Origin: an uncultured Geobacteraceae bacterium
GTDB taxonomy: Bacteria; Desulfobacterota; Desulfuromonadia; Geobacterales; Pseudopelobacteraceae
Assembly: GCA_903925005.1 (NCBI GenBank)
Contig: CAIYDX010000170.1
Coordinates: forward strand, 1-34,818
Direction: 5' to 3'
Length of the DNA stretch: 34,818 nucleotides
A model generated the notes under the pieces. That model was given only the letters and a program-made list of their open reading frames with translations, was not told where the DNA came from and searched no databases. The translations under genes were made by a program, and so were the position numbers. Below are positions 16,757 through 24,515 of this stretch, piece after piece; the first letter of the stretch is position 1; every line of letters starts with the position of its first letter.

Positions 16757-17326
16757 ATGAATATTCGATCTCTGTTGCTGGTGTGTGTTGTCGTTACGTT
16801 TCTCTCTGCCTGCGGTGGTGGGGGCGGTGATCTGATTCAGACACCGGCAGCGCCGTCGCCTGTAGCACCGGTTGATCAGACTCTGGCACCCGGCACCTAT
16901 AAGCTGACGTTTACGGCCATCAGCAGCGCTCGACTCATGGCTCCGATCAGCGGGATTGAAGTTGCGGTGAAGTTGCCGGTCGGGCTTTCGGTCAATACGG
17001 TCACCGGCGGCGGCACCGGACAGATTGTCTCAACATCCGTTACCCCGGGCAGCGCAATTCAGGCAACTTCGCTGGCCTTCGGCAATTATTCGGCATCAAC
17101 CCGCACGGCGTATCTTTCCATGGCAACTACCCAGGATTCCTACCGTGGCGGGCAGTTTCTGAATCTGCTTTTTACCGTGGCCTCCGGTACAGCACTTACA
17201 GCCAATGATATTTATAACCTGAATGTTACCTATCCGAAATACAAGGTCGTTGGCCTGAATGCGTTGACGCATAGTACCGTGACCATGACCGGCTCAGTTA
17301 CGACGACGCTGGGTGTTGTGCAATAG
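16757..17326 (+). CDS. lipoprotein with cohesin-like fold
   Basis: The 189-residue protein has a lipoprotein signal peptide, LLLVCVVVTFLSACGGGGGD, with Cys at the lipobox. After a short Pro/Ala-rich linker, the domain (about 45-180) has the beta-strand pattern of cohesin-like modules: YKLTFTA, an I-S-G-I-E-V-A-V-K-L-P strand, a GG-G-x-I-V-S-T-S-V-T-P turn, and GQFLNLLFTVASGTA at the end. This is a structural resemblance, not a close match. ATG 16757 has GGAGG at 16747-16751. The gene lies 25 bases after the dockerin gene and 27 bases before the OmpA gene, so the three are probably one operon. The Gly run after Cys (CGGGGGD) is common in Geobacter lipoproteins. Confidence 0.75.
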   Translation: MNIRSLLLVCVVVTFLSACGGGGGDLIQTPAAPSPVAPVDQTLAPGTYKLTFTAISSARLMAPISGIEVAVKLPVGLSVNTVTGGGTGQIVSTSVTPGSAIQATSLAFGNYSASTRTAYLSMATTQDSYRGGQFLNLLFTVASGTALTANDIYNLNVTYPKYKVVGLNALTHSTVTMTGSVTTTLGVVQ

Positions 17327-17353
17327 ACATGAACTATGTATGGAGGAAAGTGC

Positions 17354-18508
17354 ATGAGTAAAAGAACCATCTGTATTTTGGCAACAACTCTGCTTATCTC
17401 GACATCATCGGCATTTGGTGCGGTTAAGGAAGGAAGGTACTCTCTATCGCCATTGGTTGGCGGTTATATCTTTGGTGACAATCAGCAATTCAATGCCAGT
17501 CCGGTACTAGGTGTCCGGGTAGGTTACAGTATCACTAAGGCCATCGGTGTTGAAGCGCTGTATGATTATGTGATTCCAACCGATTCCAAATATTGGTCGA
17601 TCAAAGATATCACTATGCAGCGTTTCGGTGCTCAGGGGCTTTATCATTTTCTCCCGGATAATCAGCTCGTACCCTATCTGGCAGCCGGAGTTTCCGGTGT
17701 AAAATTCAGCGGCAGCGGTGTTAACCCGCAAACACATCTCTCGTTCGATTACGGTGCGGGTGCTAAGTATTTTGTAACTGATGACATCGCCGTGCGGGCT
17801 GATTTGCGCCATATTCTGTATGGCTACAACAATGCCAGCTACAACAATGTGGAATTCATGTTGGGTGCTACATTCCAGTTTGGCGGAGTTACTCCGACGG
17901 TTAAACCTGTCGTTACCGCTGCTGCCTCAAAATCGGAGCCTGTCAGAACCGTTGTGGTGGCTGAACCGACAAAAGTCAGCCCAACGCCATCGGCACTTCC
18001 TGAAGCGGTTGCCTGTGCCCCGGCACCCGCAGCGGTGGCTTGCCCTCCTCCAACCGAGACAATCAAGACGATTACAGCACCTGTCACCAGAGAGGCTTGC
18101 GAGCCGTTCCTAGTTGCAACGACTGCTAAAGCATCACCGGCGACACCGGTTACACAAACCTGTAGCGTACCTGCTGACACCACCGTTTTGTTTTCCTACG
18201 AAAAAGCCGACGTTAAGCAAAAGTATTATGATGAGCTTGATAGAATTGGAAATTTCCTGAAAAGTTTCCCCAGCGCAAAGGTCACCATTGAAGGCCATAC
18301 CAGCGCCATGGGCGACAAGGATGCTAACCTGAAGCTGTCACAGGAAAGGGCCAATGCAGTTAAAAGCCACATCATGTACAAATTCGGTATTGACGGAATT
18401 CGCATTACCGCAAAAGGATATGGGCTGACAAGGCCGGTGGCATCAAACAAAACATCCAGCGGCAGGATGCAGAATCGCCGCATTGTTGCAGTATTTAGCT
18501 GCGAGTGA
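17354..18508 (+). CDS. OmpA-family outer-membrane protein with peptidoglycan-binding domain
   Basis: ATG 17354 is chosen because GGAGGAA lies at 17341-17347; an upstream in-frame ATG at 17336 has no support. The 384-residue protein has a signal peptide, an N-terminal eight-stranded barrel (about 22-180, with GVEALYDYV and VEFMLGATFQFG strands), a Pro/Ala/Thr linker with four to five Cys (about 185-265), and a C-terminal OmpA domain (about 275-384). The latter has the peptidoglycan-binding motif FSYEKADVKQKYYDELD, IEGHTSAMG with Asp following, LSQERANAVK and the closing R-x-Q-N-R-R motif. It should tie the outer membrane to the wall. The many linker cysteines are unusual. The stop is followed one base later by the next gene's ATG. 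Confidence 0.9.
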   Translation: MSKRTICILATTLLISTSSAFGAVKEGRYSLSPLVGGYIFGDNQQFNASPVLGVRVGYSITKAIGVEALYDYVIPTDSKYWSIKDITMQRFGAQGLYHFLPDNQLVPYLAAGVSGVKFSGSGVNPQTHLSFDYGAGAKYFVTDDIAVRADLRHILYGYNNASYNNVEFMLGATFQFGGVTPTVKPVVTAAASKSEPVRTVVVAEPTKVSPTPSALPEAVACAPAPAAVACPPPTETIKTITAPVTREACEPFLVATTAKASPATPVTQTCSVPADTTVLFSYEKADVKQKYYDELDRIGNFLKSFPSAKVTIEGHTSAMGDKDANLKLSQERANAVKSHIMYKFGIDGIRITAKGYGLTRPVASNKTSSGRMQNRRIVAVFSCE

Positions 18509-18509
18509 T

Positions 18510-19757
18510 ATGCCGTTCATAATCCTGACCGCTGTCTTTGTCTTTTTGTCCCTCAATGTGCTCTGCACTCCAGGTTTGGCGGCATCTATTTCCGTATCCC
18601 CAGTTGGCGGAGGCAGCTATGTTGTGATGGGTGAGAGCATGAACGGCGTATCCGGCATGCAACTCACCCTGGGATATGACAGTCCTGCCCTGGCGTTGCC
18701 TTCGGTCACGCAGGGCAGTCTTGTTTCCGGCGCGGCGTTGGCATCCAATACAACCATACCGGGGTCAATCCGAATTGCCATTGTCAAGCCAAGCCCGTTG
18801 TTCGGCAGCGGACGGATTGCCACGCTGTCATTTGCAACCTATGACGGCAGCGGCGGCATTAGCAGCTTCTCTGCACGGCTGATTGATACCAACGGCGCAA
18901 ATATGCCGGTTCAGACGGCAATCCTGGCAGGTACTACGGCAACGCCCATCACCCCCGTCAATCCCCCGGCAACAACTCAAACGACGACAACTCCGGTTAC
19001 GCAAACTCAGACTGGCGCAGCGACGACACTCTTGCCGGGGACGACGGTCCTGGGCACGGTGACCATGCCAGGTGACACGCAACCAAAAGTCGAACCAAAA
19101 TCAACCGAACCACCGGCCAAGCAAGTGCCACCTGAACCGGAAGCACGTCCGGAAGAGGTCGCACCTCGCCAGCGTGAGGCAGCCGAAGAAAAATCGACAC
19201 CACCGGAAAAAGTTGTAGAGCAGAAACAGATCAGCTACGCCAGCGTGCTGGAACGCTTCAAGAAGTTTGACGGCGAACGGACACCGGCGGCCATGATGGC
19301 AATGTTTGATAAACCGGTTGCAAAAGATGTGCGCCAGGAACCGGCCATAGCGGTCAGTGACGGCATCGCCAGCGTTACGATACACGCAACCCTGCCCAAG
19401 GGTTCATCATCGCCCACACTCAACCTGGCAGGCGTTGAAATGGTTGCGTTTGAACGTGATGATGAAACAGGTGAACTGATTCTGGAAGTTATTCCAAAGA
19501 AAAACGGCATCAAGGCGTCGGTTACGATTCTGACAGATCAGGTGGTAATTTCATTCCCTCTGACAGTTGTGCCGCCTGTTGCGGATGTCATGACGGAAGC
19601 TGTTTTTGCAGCCATTCTCAAGGATAGCGGTACTAAAAAGCCCAAGTTCGACCTGAATGGTGATGGGGTTCATGATTATCTGGATGATTTTATTTATACG
19701 GGGAATTATTTGGTGAGAAAAGTGGCCGGCGGGAAGAAGGAGAAGGATAAGCATTGA
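18510..19757 (+). CDS. exported cohesin-like protein with EF-hand-like C-terminus
   Basis: The 415-residue protein starts at ATG 18510, two bases after the OmpA stop; a longer frame from 18483 is rejected. The signal peptide (IILTAVFVFLSLNVLCTP) precedes a cohesin-like module (about 30-135), with VSGMQLTLGYDSPALALPSV, then QGSLVSGAAL and GSGRIATLSFATYDGSG as strand markers. A long Thr/Pro/Glu-rich linker follows (about 140-240), and a C-terminal part (about 250-415). The last 35 residues contain one calcium-loop motif, FDLNGDGVHDYLDDFIYTGNYL, so it resembles half a dockerin or an EF-hand. The tail is basic. With dockerin and OmpA proteins just upstream it may be part of one surface complex. 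It is a distant match and unnamed. Confidence 0.75.
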   Translation: MPFIILTAVFVFLSLNVLCTPGLAASISVSPVGGGSYVVMGESMNGVSGMQLTLGYDSPALALPSVTQGSLVSGAALASNTTIPGSIRIAIVKPSPLFGSGRIATLSFATYDGSGGISSFSARLIDTNGANMPVQTAILAGTTATPITPVNPPATTQTTTTPVTQTQTGAATTLLPGTTVLGTVTMPGDTQPKVEPKSTEPPAKQVPPEPEARPEEVAPRQREAAEEKSTPPEKVVEQKQISYASVLERFKKFDGERTPAAMMAMFDKPVAKDVRQEPAIAVSDGIASVTIHATLPKGSSSPTLNLAGVEMVAFERDDETGELILEVIPKKNGIKASVTILTDQVVISFPLTVVPPVADVMTEAVFAAILKDSGTKKPKFDLNGDGVHDYLDDFIYTGNYLVRKVAGGKKEKDKH

Positions 19758-19788
19758 AATTTGGACGATGAATTATCGTCTAAATGCT
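19750..19788 (+). terminator. hairpin after the cohesin/OmpA cluster
   Basis: AGCATT at 19750-19755 pairs with AATGCT at 19783-19788, and TTTGGACGAT at 19760-19769 with ATCGTCTAAA at 19775-19784 (one G-T pair). It begins at the end of the 18510 gene and could end the operon transcript. There is no long T-run. Confidence 0.45.
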
Positions 19789-19860
19789 CTGTCAAACCGT
19801 TAAAATATCTGCTAGTATTCGACAAATGGTTATTACTGGACAGGTTAAGGGAAACAGAAC

Positions 19861-20598
19861 ATGACAGTAACCAATCAGACAGAGACTCGACAAATAACGG
19901 TTCTGCGAACACCGCTGCATGACTTCCCGGATGTCATCATCCATGCCCCGGAAACAGCCGTGAAGAAGCACCCTCGCTATAAAGAGGCAAAATCAGGGGA
20001 CAGCGAAGCTGCCTTTGAACTTGTCCAGGCAACGATCAATAATGAGCAGGTGGAAAATCTGCGAATATTGTTGAGTGGCAGAAAACCGTTGTTGGCTAGT
20101 GCCCACGCCTACGAGGCGGAAGGGGTAAATGCCATACCGGAAGTTTTCGCAGATGAACTGGCGCAGAGGCTTAACTTGGTTGTAGATAGCGGCATTGTTC
20201 AAACCAACGTAGTTGCACATACCTGAGCAAATGGTTTTGGCAGACTTGCCCGGCAACCATTTTTTGAAGGTTCTGTCACGGCAGGGCAGGATTACGTCCT
20301 GGTGGATGATTTTGTCGGCATGGGTGGTACGCTTGCCAATCTTCGCGGCTATATCGAGGCACAAGGCGGCAAGGTCATCGGTGCAGTAACATTGACGGGA
20401 AAACCGTATTCAGCTAAACTGTCTTTGGATCAAACGCAATTGCAGGAATTGAGGGAAAAACATGGAACCAATCTTGAATCATGGTGGCAAGAAAACTTCG
20501 GTCACGCCTTCGACTGCCTTACTCAATCAGAAGCTAGGTATCTCGCCCGCACCTCGGATGTTGACACCATCAGAGATAGAATTGCTGAGGCAAAGTAA
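19861..20598 (+). pseudogene. phosphoribosyltransferase-domain protein with in-frame TGA
   Basis: Two parts in one frame make a 246-codon gene: codons 19861-20223 and, after a TGA at 20224-20226, 20227-20598. The second part carries the type I phosphoribosyltransferase signature, YVLVDDFVGMGGTLANLRGY, equivalent to the PRPP-binding motif. The first part has the conserved start and a partner-like LVVDSGIVQTNVVAHT end, which runs on as ANGFGRLARQPFFEG after the stop, so the protein reads through without any gap. In related proteins I recall H-T-G-x-x-G/A at this point, so GGA to TGA is the simplest change. Such domains occur in plasmid and phage polyvalent proteins. Whether the TGA is a true nonsense codon or a recoding site is addressed in the findings. 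Confidence 0.75.
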
Positions 20599-20746
20599 AC
20601 GGGAGATGGCTGAAGATTACCGGACGCGAAGGGCTGCTGGAACTCGTTGAGTGAAACCAGTAAAACCAGAAACTAAAGCTAAAGCGCCGAATGAAAAGAT
20701 GTAGAACCGATATAACAAAAAACCTGAAAATGCACAAAAAATAAGC

Positions 20747-20780
20747 AGCCGCTCTCATTGTCGATGGCGGCTCTTTTTTT
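20747..20780 (+). terminator. intrinsic terminator
   Basis: AGCCGC at 20747-20752 pairs with GCGGCT at 20767-20772, followed by C and seven T at 20774-20780. It fits a Rho-independent terminator for the phosphoribosyltransferase gene. Confidence 0.75.
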
Positions 20781-20799
20781 CTGTCAAATGCGGCCGCTT

Positions 20800-20817
20800 T
20801 AAGTTAGATTTAACTTA
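20800..20817. promoter_or_regulatory. 7-bp inverted repeat, operator-like
   Basis: TAAGTTA at 20800-20806 and TAACTTA at 20811-20817 flank GATT. Short AT-rich palindromes of this kind are usual binding sites of dimeric repressors. It lies just upstream of the CGGTACAC repeats; the two could work together. Confidence 0.45.
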
Positions 20818-20835
20818 CCTTTGTACTCAAAAAAC

Positions 20836-20878
20836 CGGTACACCACGGTACACCGGCTCCGGTACACTTCCGGTACAC
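20836..20878. repeat. four CGGTACAC direct repeats
   Basis: CGGTACAC occurs at 20836, 20846, 20860 and 20871 (8 bases each), separated by 10, 14 and 11 bases start to start. Within a non-coding stretch such dense repeats suggest a multi-site protein-binding region, as in iterons or operators. Nothing else marks an origin: no DnaA boxes or Rep gene are seen. Confidence 0.6.
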
Positions 20879-20955
20879 TTTTTTCAACGATTAAAATCAG
20901 CGATGGATAAGTTCTTTTACAATTCAATAGCTTGCAGAGTGAATATGGTCACTTT

Positions 20956-20985
20956 TCACCGTTCATCGTTGATTTTGAACGGTGA
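20956..20985. repeat. 10-bp inverted repeat
   Basis: TCACCGTTCA at 20956-20965 is mirrored by TGAACGGTGA at 20976-20985 with a 10-base loop. A stable RNA hairpin or a protein site is possible. No T-run follows. Confidence 0.45.
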
Positions 20986-21339
20986 TCGGATGAAAGCAGC
21001 ATCGGTTCCATCGTTGCACGTTCTGTTGAAGTTGATTTGTTGTTGGCCACAACTATGTACACTTATTTCATTGCGTCTCCTTTTGATCGCTTCTTAATTA
21101 GCAGGGAGCGTGCCAATCTGAAATAGTCATGTACATACAATATGTTATGCTGTTTGTGACATTCTTGTTACCGACGATAAAGCAATTAAATGCTCTTTTG
21201 CTGATTAATATTTAGGCACAGTTGCCATAAATTTAATTTTCGGAAGTGTCGAATCATCGTGCATGTCACTAAGAGCAGTTGACGGGAATTACATTATTCA
21301 GGTAGGGTTGGTTATTACGAATCACTGTAAGGGGGTGGT

Positions 21340-21636
21340 ATGGACAACGTTGCGAAAATCAGTGAAATACCCAATTTCGGGAAAAAGGTCGTTTCAGTCT
21401 CAGGCAGGGAAATCTTGCTGGTAAACGTCAAAGGGACCATCTATGCCGTTGAAAACGAGTGCCCTCATCAGGGGAGCCCACTGAACGCCGCGGTCGTCAA
21501 GGAGGGTTACATCTCCTGCCCGCGCCACGGCTATCGCTTCAGTCTGACGGACGGCAGCTGTGCCGAACACTCGGAGTGTGTGCTGACAACATTTCCGGTG
21601 CAACTTGTCGGTGACGATGTTCTGGTAGATTGTTAA
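21340..21636 (+). CDS. Rieske [2Fe-2S] ferredoxin
   Basis: The 98-residue protein is a single Rieske domain with the complete cluster ligands: Cys41 and His43 in NECPHQGSP, and Cys60 and His63 in ISCPRHGYRF. This is the length of NirD-like and dioxygenase-type ferredoxins, so it probably passes electrons to a partner oxidoreductase not seen nearby. Start ATG 21340 follows a GGGGG run at 21332-21336, a weak site. No signal peptide, so it is cytosolic. Its neighbours are a metal-linked membrane protein and ABC exporter; a functional link is only inferred from their same-strand order, and it has an upstream non-coding region that could hold its own promoter. Confidence 0.92.
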   Translation: MDNVAKISEIPNFGKKVVSVSGREILLVNVKGTIYAVENECPHQGSPLNAAVVKEGYISCPRHGYRFSLTDGSCAEHSECVLTTFPVQLVGDDVLVDC

Positions 21637-21658
21637 AAAAGCCTCTATCTAAACAAGA

Positions 21659-21979
21659 ATGAAGACAGCTATCAACATGACCAGCCGCAAGATTACACCG
21701 GGAATGCGCTTTTGGCATTTCATTGCTCTTGCAATGTCGATGCTGCTGTTGTACTCGGTGCTGGTTGTTGCATTCCATCACGACGACGACGATCAGGACC
21801 ACGACGATGATTGTGCTGTCTGCGCCGTTGCCCACCATCGTGCCGCTGATATCACGACAACTTTTCCAGGTTTTAATTATTTGCCGGTTACACATCCTGC
21901 ATTTTTTGCTGTTTTCGTCCTCATTTTTATTGCCCATCGTTTCCATCATTCTGATCAAAACCGCGCTCCTCCGCTATAA
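21659..21979 (+). CDS. small His/Asp-rich membrane protein
   Basis: The 106-residue protein has two hydrophobic segments (about 22-38, MRFWHFIALAMSMLLLYSVL, and 80-97, FFAVFVLIFIAHRF). Between them lies a metal-binding-type segment: HHDDDDQDHDDDCAVCAVAHH, where C-A-V-C and clustered His and Asp can hold zinc, copper or a similar ion. The second part returns to a His-rich end (HRFHHSDQN). It is placed just ahead of an ABC exporter with a His-rich loop and a DUF3299-like protein, so a role in metal sensing or handling is plausible. It resembles DUF2946-type small proteins in layout only. Start ATG 21659 has little ribosome-site support. Confidence 0.6.
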   Translation: MKTAINMTSRKITPGMRFWHFIALAMSMLLLYSVLVVAFHHDDDDQDHDDDCAVCAVAHHRAADITTTFPGFNYLPVTHPAFFAVFVLIFIAHRFHHSDQNRAPPL

Positions 21980-22105
21980 GCCTCTCTTCGTCCTGTTAGC
22001 CATTTTCTTTTCAACAACAAACTAAACGCGTATCAGTTGCGAATTTTGCGGTGGTTCCCTTTGGCGCCGCCTTTTATCGTCGCATCGATTATACAGAGGG
22101 GTGTC

Positions 22106-22744
22106 ATGCTCGAAATCAAAAACCTTAAAGTTGGCCATGACGAAAATGTGGTCATGGAATTACCACGTTTGTCACTTTCATCCGGGGAACACTGCCTGAT
22201 CCTCGGAGCATCCGGTTCAGGCAAAACGACTCTCCTCTCCACGCTGTCCGGACTGCTCGCACCACTTGGCGGGGAGATACTGCTTGAGGGGCATAACTTC
22301 AATGATCTGCATGGTTCGGCCATGGACGAGTTTCGCGGCAGAAATATCGGGATTATTTACCAGACCTTGCATATGGTGAGCGCCCTGACCGTCCTTGAAA
22401 ATCTACTATTAGCTCAATATTCGGCGGGACTTCCGCAGAATAGCGACAAGGCCGTAACTCTTCTGGAACATCTCGGCATTGCCGATAAAAAGGACGACAA
22501 ACCGGAGACCTTGAGCCAGGGACAGCAGCAGCGTGTAGCGATTGCCCGTGCTGCAATCAATAGCCCCAAAATCATCGTGGGCGACGAACCGACCTCCGCG
22601 CTGGATGACAACGCGTGTGAGACCGTAATGGATTTATTGCTGAAGCTTGCCGCGGCTTCCAATGCCAGCCTCGTAATCGCAACCCATGACCAACGGATCA
22701 AACGTCATTTTCACAAGCAGATCACTTTGGGGTGCGCACAATGA
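22106..22744 (+). CDS. ABC transporter ATP-binding protein, LolD/MacB-like
   Basis: ATG 22106 is preceded by AGAGGGG at 22095-22101; an in-frame start at 22037 is rejected. The 212-residue protein has the complete ABC set: Walker A GASGSGKT (34-41), a Q-loop in GIIYQTLHM, the signature LSQGQQQR, Walker B KIIVGDEPTSALD, and the H-loop in ATHDQR. It belongs to the MacB/LolD/FtsE branch that works with FtsX-type permeases and moves substrates in the envelope rather than importing them. Its stop overlaps the permease ATG (ATGA at 22741-22744), so the two are translationally coupled. The substrate is unknown; the His-rich permease loop suggests a metal-linked role. Confidence 0.92.
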   Translation: MLEIKNLKVGHDENVVMELPRLSLSSGEHCLILGASGSGKTTLLSTLSGLLAPLGGEILLEGHNFNDLHGSAMDEFRGRNIGIIYQTLHMVSALTVLENLLLAQYSAGLPQNSDKAVTLLEHLGIADKKDDKPETLSQGQQQRVAIARAAINSPKIIVGDEPTSALDDNACETVMDLLLKLAAASNASLVIATHDQRIKRHFHKQITLGCAQ

Positions 22745-24000
22745 ACAGCCTGACCCTTAGTTATGCCTATCTGCGCCACAAAACGCTCAGCACGGTGCTT
22801 ACCATTGCCACTTTTGCCGCAGGCGTGGCGATGATCGTCGTTCTGCTGCTGGTCAACGCCCAGCTTCAGAATGAATTCTCCAACAATCTGAAAGGGATCG
22901 ATCTTGTGGTAGGGGGCAAGGGGAGCCCGATGCAGCTTATACTCTCCAGCGTTTTTCATCTGGATGTTCCCACCGGCAACATACCGCTAGAAGAGGCGGA
23001 GAAGCTGAGCAAACATCCAATGGTCAAGACGGCGATTCCTCTCGCGCTTGGCGACAACTATCGAGGATTTCGCATCGTCGGCACCACACCGGAATATCCA
23101 GAGCATTACCACGCCAGGCTGAAAACAGGAGGACGCTATTGGGGGAAAGAGATGGAAGCTGTACTTGGCTCCGAGGTTTCTACAAGCGGCGGTCTCAAAC
23201 CGGGTGACACATTTTCCGGTTCGCACGGCCTGACGACGGGGGGAGAGTTGCATTCGGAGTTCCCGTACACGGTTGTAGGCATACTTGAGCCGACCGGGAC
23301 TATCCTCGATCGTCTGGCTCTGACCGGGAGGGAAAGTGTCTGGTTCATACATGAACACCATGACCACGATCATGATGAAGAAGCGGGCGAACAACATCAT
23401 GAAGCGCATGATCATCATGATAATGACGATGCCGACGAGCACGACCATGAGCATGGCCGCGAGATTACATCGCTGCTCATTTCTTACAACTCGCCGCTTG
23501 CCGCGGTGAGTCTTCCGCGCCAGATCAACAGCACAACTTCAATGCAGGCGGCCAGTCCTGCTTTCGAGATAGCGCGTCTGACTTCATTCATGGGCACCGG
23601 CACGGAAACCCTCAAATACTTTGCCTGGTTTCTGATCATCCTGGCCGGCCTCGGGATTTTTGCCGGATTATATAATGCCATGAATGAACGCCGCTATGAC
23701 TTGGCATTGATGCGCAGCTTTGGCGCGCGTCCCGGCAAACTATTTTCCCTGATGATGACTGAAAGTCTGATTGTCTCATTAATCAGCGTGATAGTGGGGA
23801 TAGGGATTGGGCATCTGCTGGTTGAGGGGATCGCTCTCTGGTTGGCCAACACAAAACATATCCATATGACCGGGAGACTTTTCCTGTCGGATGAAGCCTG
23901 GCTTATTCCGCTAAGCCTTGCCGTTGGGGGATTGGCGGCACTGCTGCCGGCGGTCCGCGTATACAGGATCGATATATTCAAGACATTGGTACAACGCTGA
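22741..24000 (+). CDS. FtsX/MacB-type ABC permease with His-rich periplasmic loop
   Basis: The 419-residue protein has one N-terminal membrane segment (about 17-38) and three near the C-terminus (about 290-312, 337-360, 388-410), with a large periplasmic region between: the FtsX/MacB/LolC plan. Residues about 203-240 are an unusual run rich in His, Asp and Glu (HEHHDHDHDEE, HHEAHDHHDNDD, DEHDHEHG), a candidate binding site for zinc or nickel, or a sensing loop. The coupled ATPase is upstream. The same two proteins with a DUF3299 partner are known as a conserved cluster in other proteobacteria, where the cluster is often under zinc control; I rely on memory for this. The start overlaps the upstream stop. 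Confidence 0.88.
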   Translation: MNSLTLSYAYLRHKTLSTVLTIATFAAGVAMIVVLLLVNAQLQNEFSNNLKGIDLVVGGKGSPMQLILSSVFHLDVPTGNIPLEEAEKLSKHPMVKTAIPLALGDNYRGFRIVGTTPEYPEHYHARLKTGGRYWGKEMEAVLGSEVSTSGGLKPGDTFSGSHGLTTGGELHSEFPYTVVGILEPTGTILDRLALTGRESVWFIHEHHDHDHDEEAGEQHHEAHDHHDNDDADEHDHEHGREITSLLISYNSPLAAVSLPRQINSTTSMQAASPAFEIARLTSFMGTGTETLKYFAWFLIILAGLGIFAGLYNAMNERRYDLALMRSFGARPGKLFSLMMTESLIVSLISVIVGIGIGHLLVEGIALWLANTKHIHMTGRLFLSDEAWLIPLSLAVGGLAALLPAVRVYRIDIFKTLVQR

Positions 24001-24018
24001 ATAAAAACAGGGGGGCTT

Positions 24019-24513
24019 ATGTTACGTTTCGTGCAGATTGCCGGCATAGTTTTGTTTACCGTAATTATTTGCGGTTTTATCAATCAACCTGGAAATCCCA
24101 AATTTTCCGATTCAGACGAATATAAGCCTCCGTCATCGGGCTCCGGAGCCATGCAGACCGAAGACCCGATCTGGAAAAGCTTTGCCAAATGCAAAATTTC
24201 AATGGATCAGGATTTCTCCTATCGAATCAGCTATACGTCTGGCGTTAAGGCGATGAACGGCAAGAATGTTACCCTCAGTGGATTTATGCTGCCTCTGGAA
24301 TCAAAGGCCAAATTTAATCATTTTTTACTGAGCAAAAATGCTCCTACATGCGCTTTCTGTCCTCCCGGCTCCCCTAACGAAGTTGTAGAGCTGTTTTCCT
24401 CAAAGCCGATGATGTGGAAGGAAAATCTGGTCACGTTCTCAGGCACACTCAAACTGGTGAATGACGGTAAGACCGGGGTGTTTTTTCAATTGAAGGATGC
24501 AGTGGAGAGGTAA
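24019..24513 (+). CDS. DUF3299-like exported/anchored protein
   Basis: The 164-residue protein has an N-terminal hydrophobic anchor (about 5-21), then a Pro/Ser-rich linker and a small beta-rich domain. The markers GKNVTLSGFMLPLE and TCAFCPPGSPNEVVEL, with Cys111 and Cys114 followed by P-P, match the DUF3299 plan (G-F-x-x-P-L, later C-x-x-C-P/V-PP). The Cys pair could hold a metal. ATG 24019 follows AGGGGGGC at 24009-24016. It is 18 bases after the permease, so the three genes look like one operon. The function of DUF3299 is not established. It ends 2 bases before the convergent kinase gene. Confidence 0.75.
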   Translation: MLRFVQIAGIVLFTVIICGFINQPGNPKFSDSDEYKPPSSGSGAMQTEDPIWKSFAKCKISMDQDFSYRISYTSGVKAMNGKNVTLSGFMLPLESKAKFNHFLLSKNAPTCAFCPPGSPNEVVELFSSKPMMWKENLVTFSGTLKLVNDGKTGVFFQLKDAVER

Positions 24514-24515
24514 AA

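Larger units (their letters stand above)
20651..21339. other. 689-base non-coding, repeat-bearing stretch
   Basis: Apart from the terminator at 20747, the palindrome at 20800, the CGGTACAC repeats and the hairpin at 20956, this stretch holds no supported gene. An open reading frame at 20903-21097 has no ribosome site and reads like translated non-coding sequence. The AT-rich end (21121-21339) is where the promoter of the Rieske gene should lie. I see no tRNA or attachment-site repeat. Confidence 0.5.

Noticed and set aside
20559..20650. Possible 30-codon small gene overlapping the end of the phosphoribosyltransferase gene (MLTPSEIELLRQSKREM start)
   Set aside because: It looks protein-like but has no ribosome site and overlaps the larger frame; the resemblance to known small proteins is too vague.
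20836..20878. CRISPR-like array
   Set aside because: The repeat unit is only 8 bases and the gaps only 2-6 bases; no spacers or cas genes.
20903..21097. 64-codon open frame in the repeat-bearing non-coding region
   Set aside because: It lacks a ribosome site, includes the 20956 inverted repeat, and its translation looks like random hydrophobic sequence.
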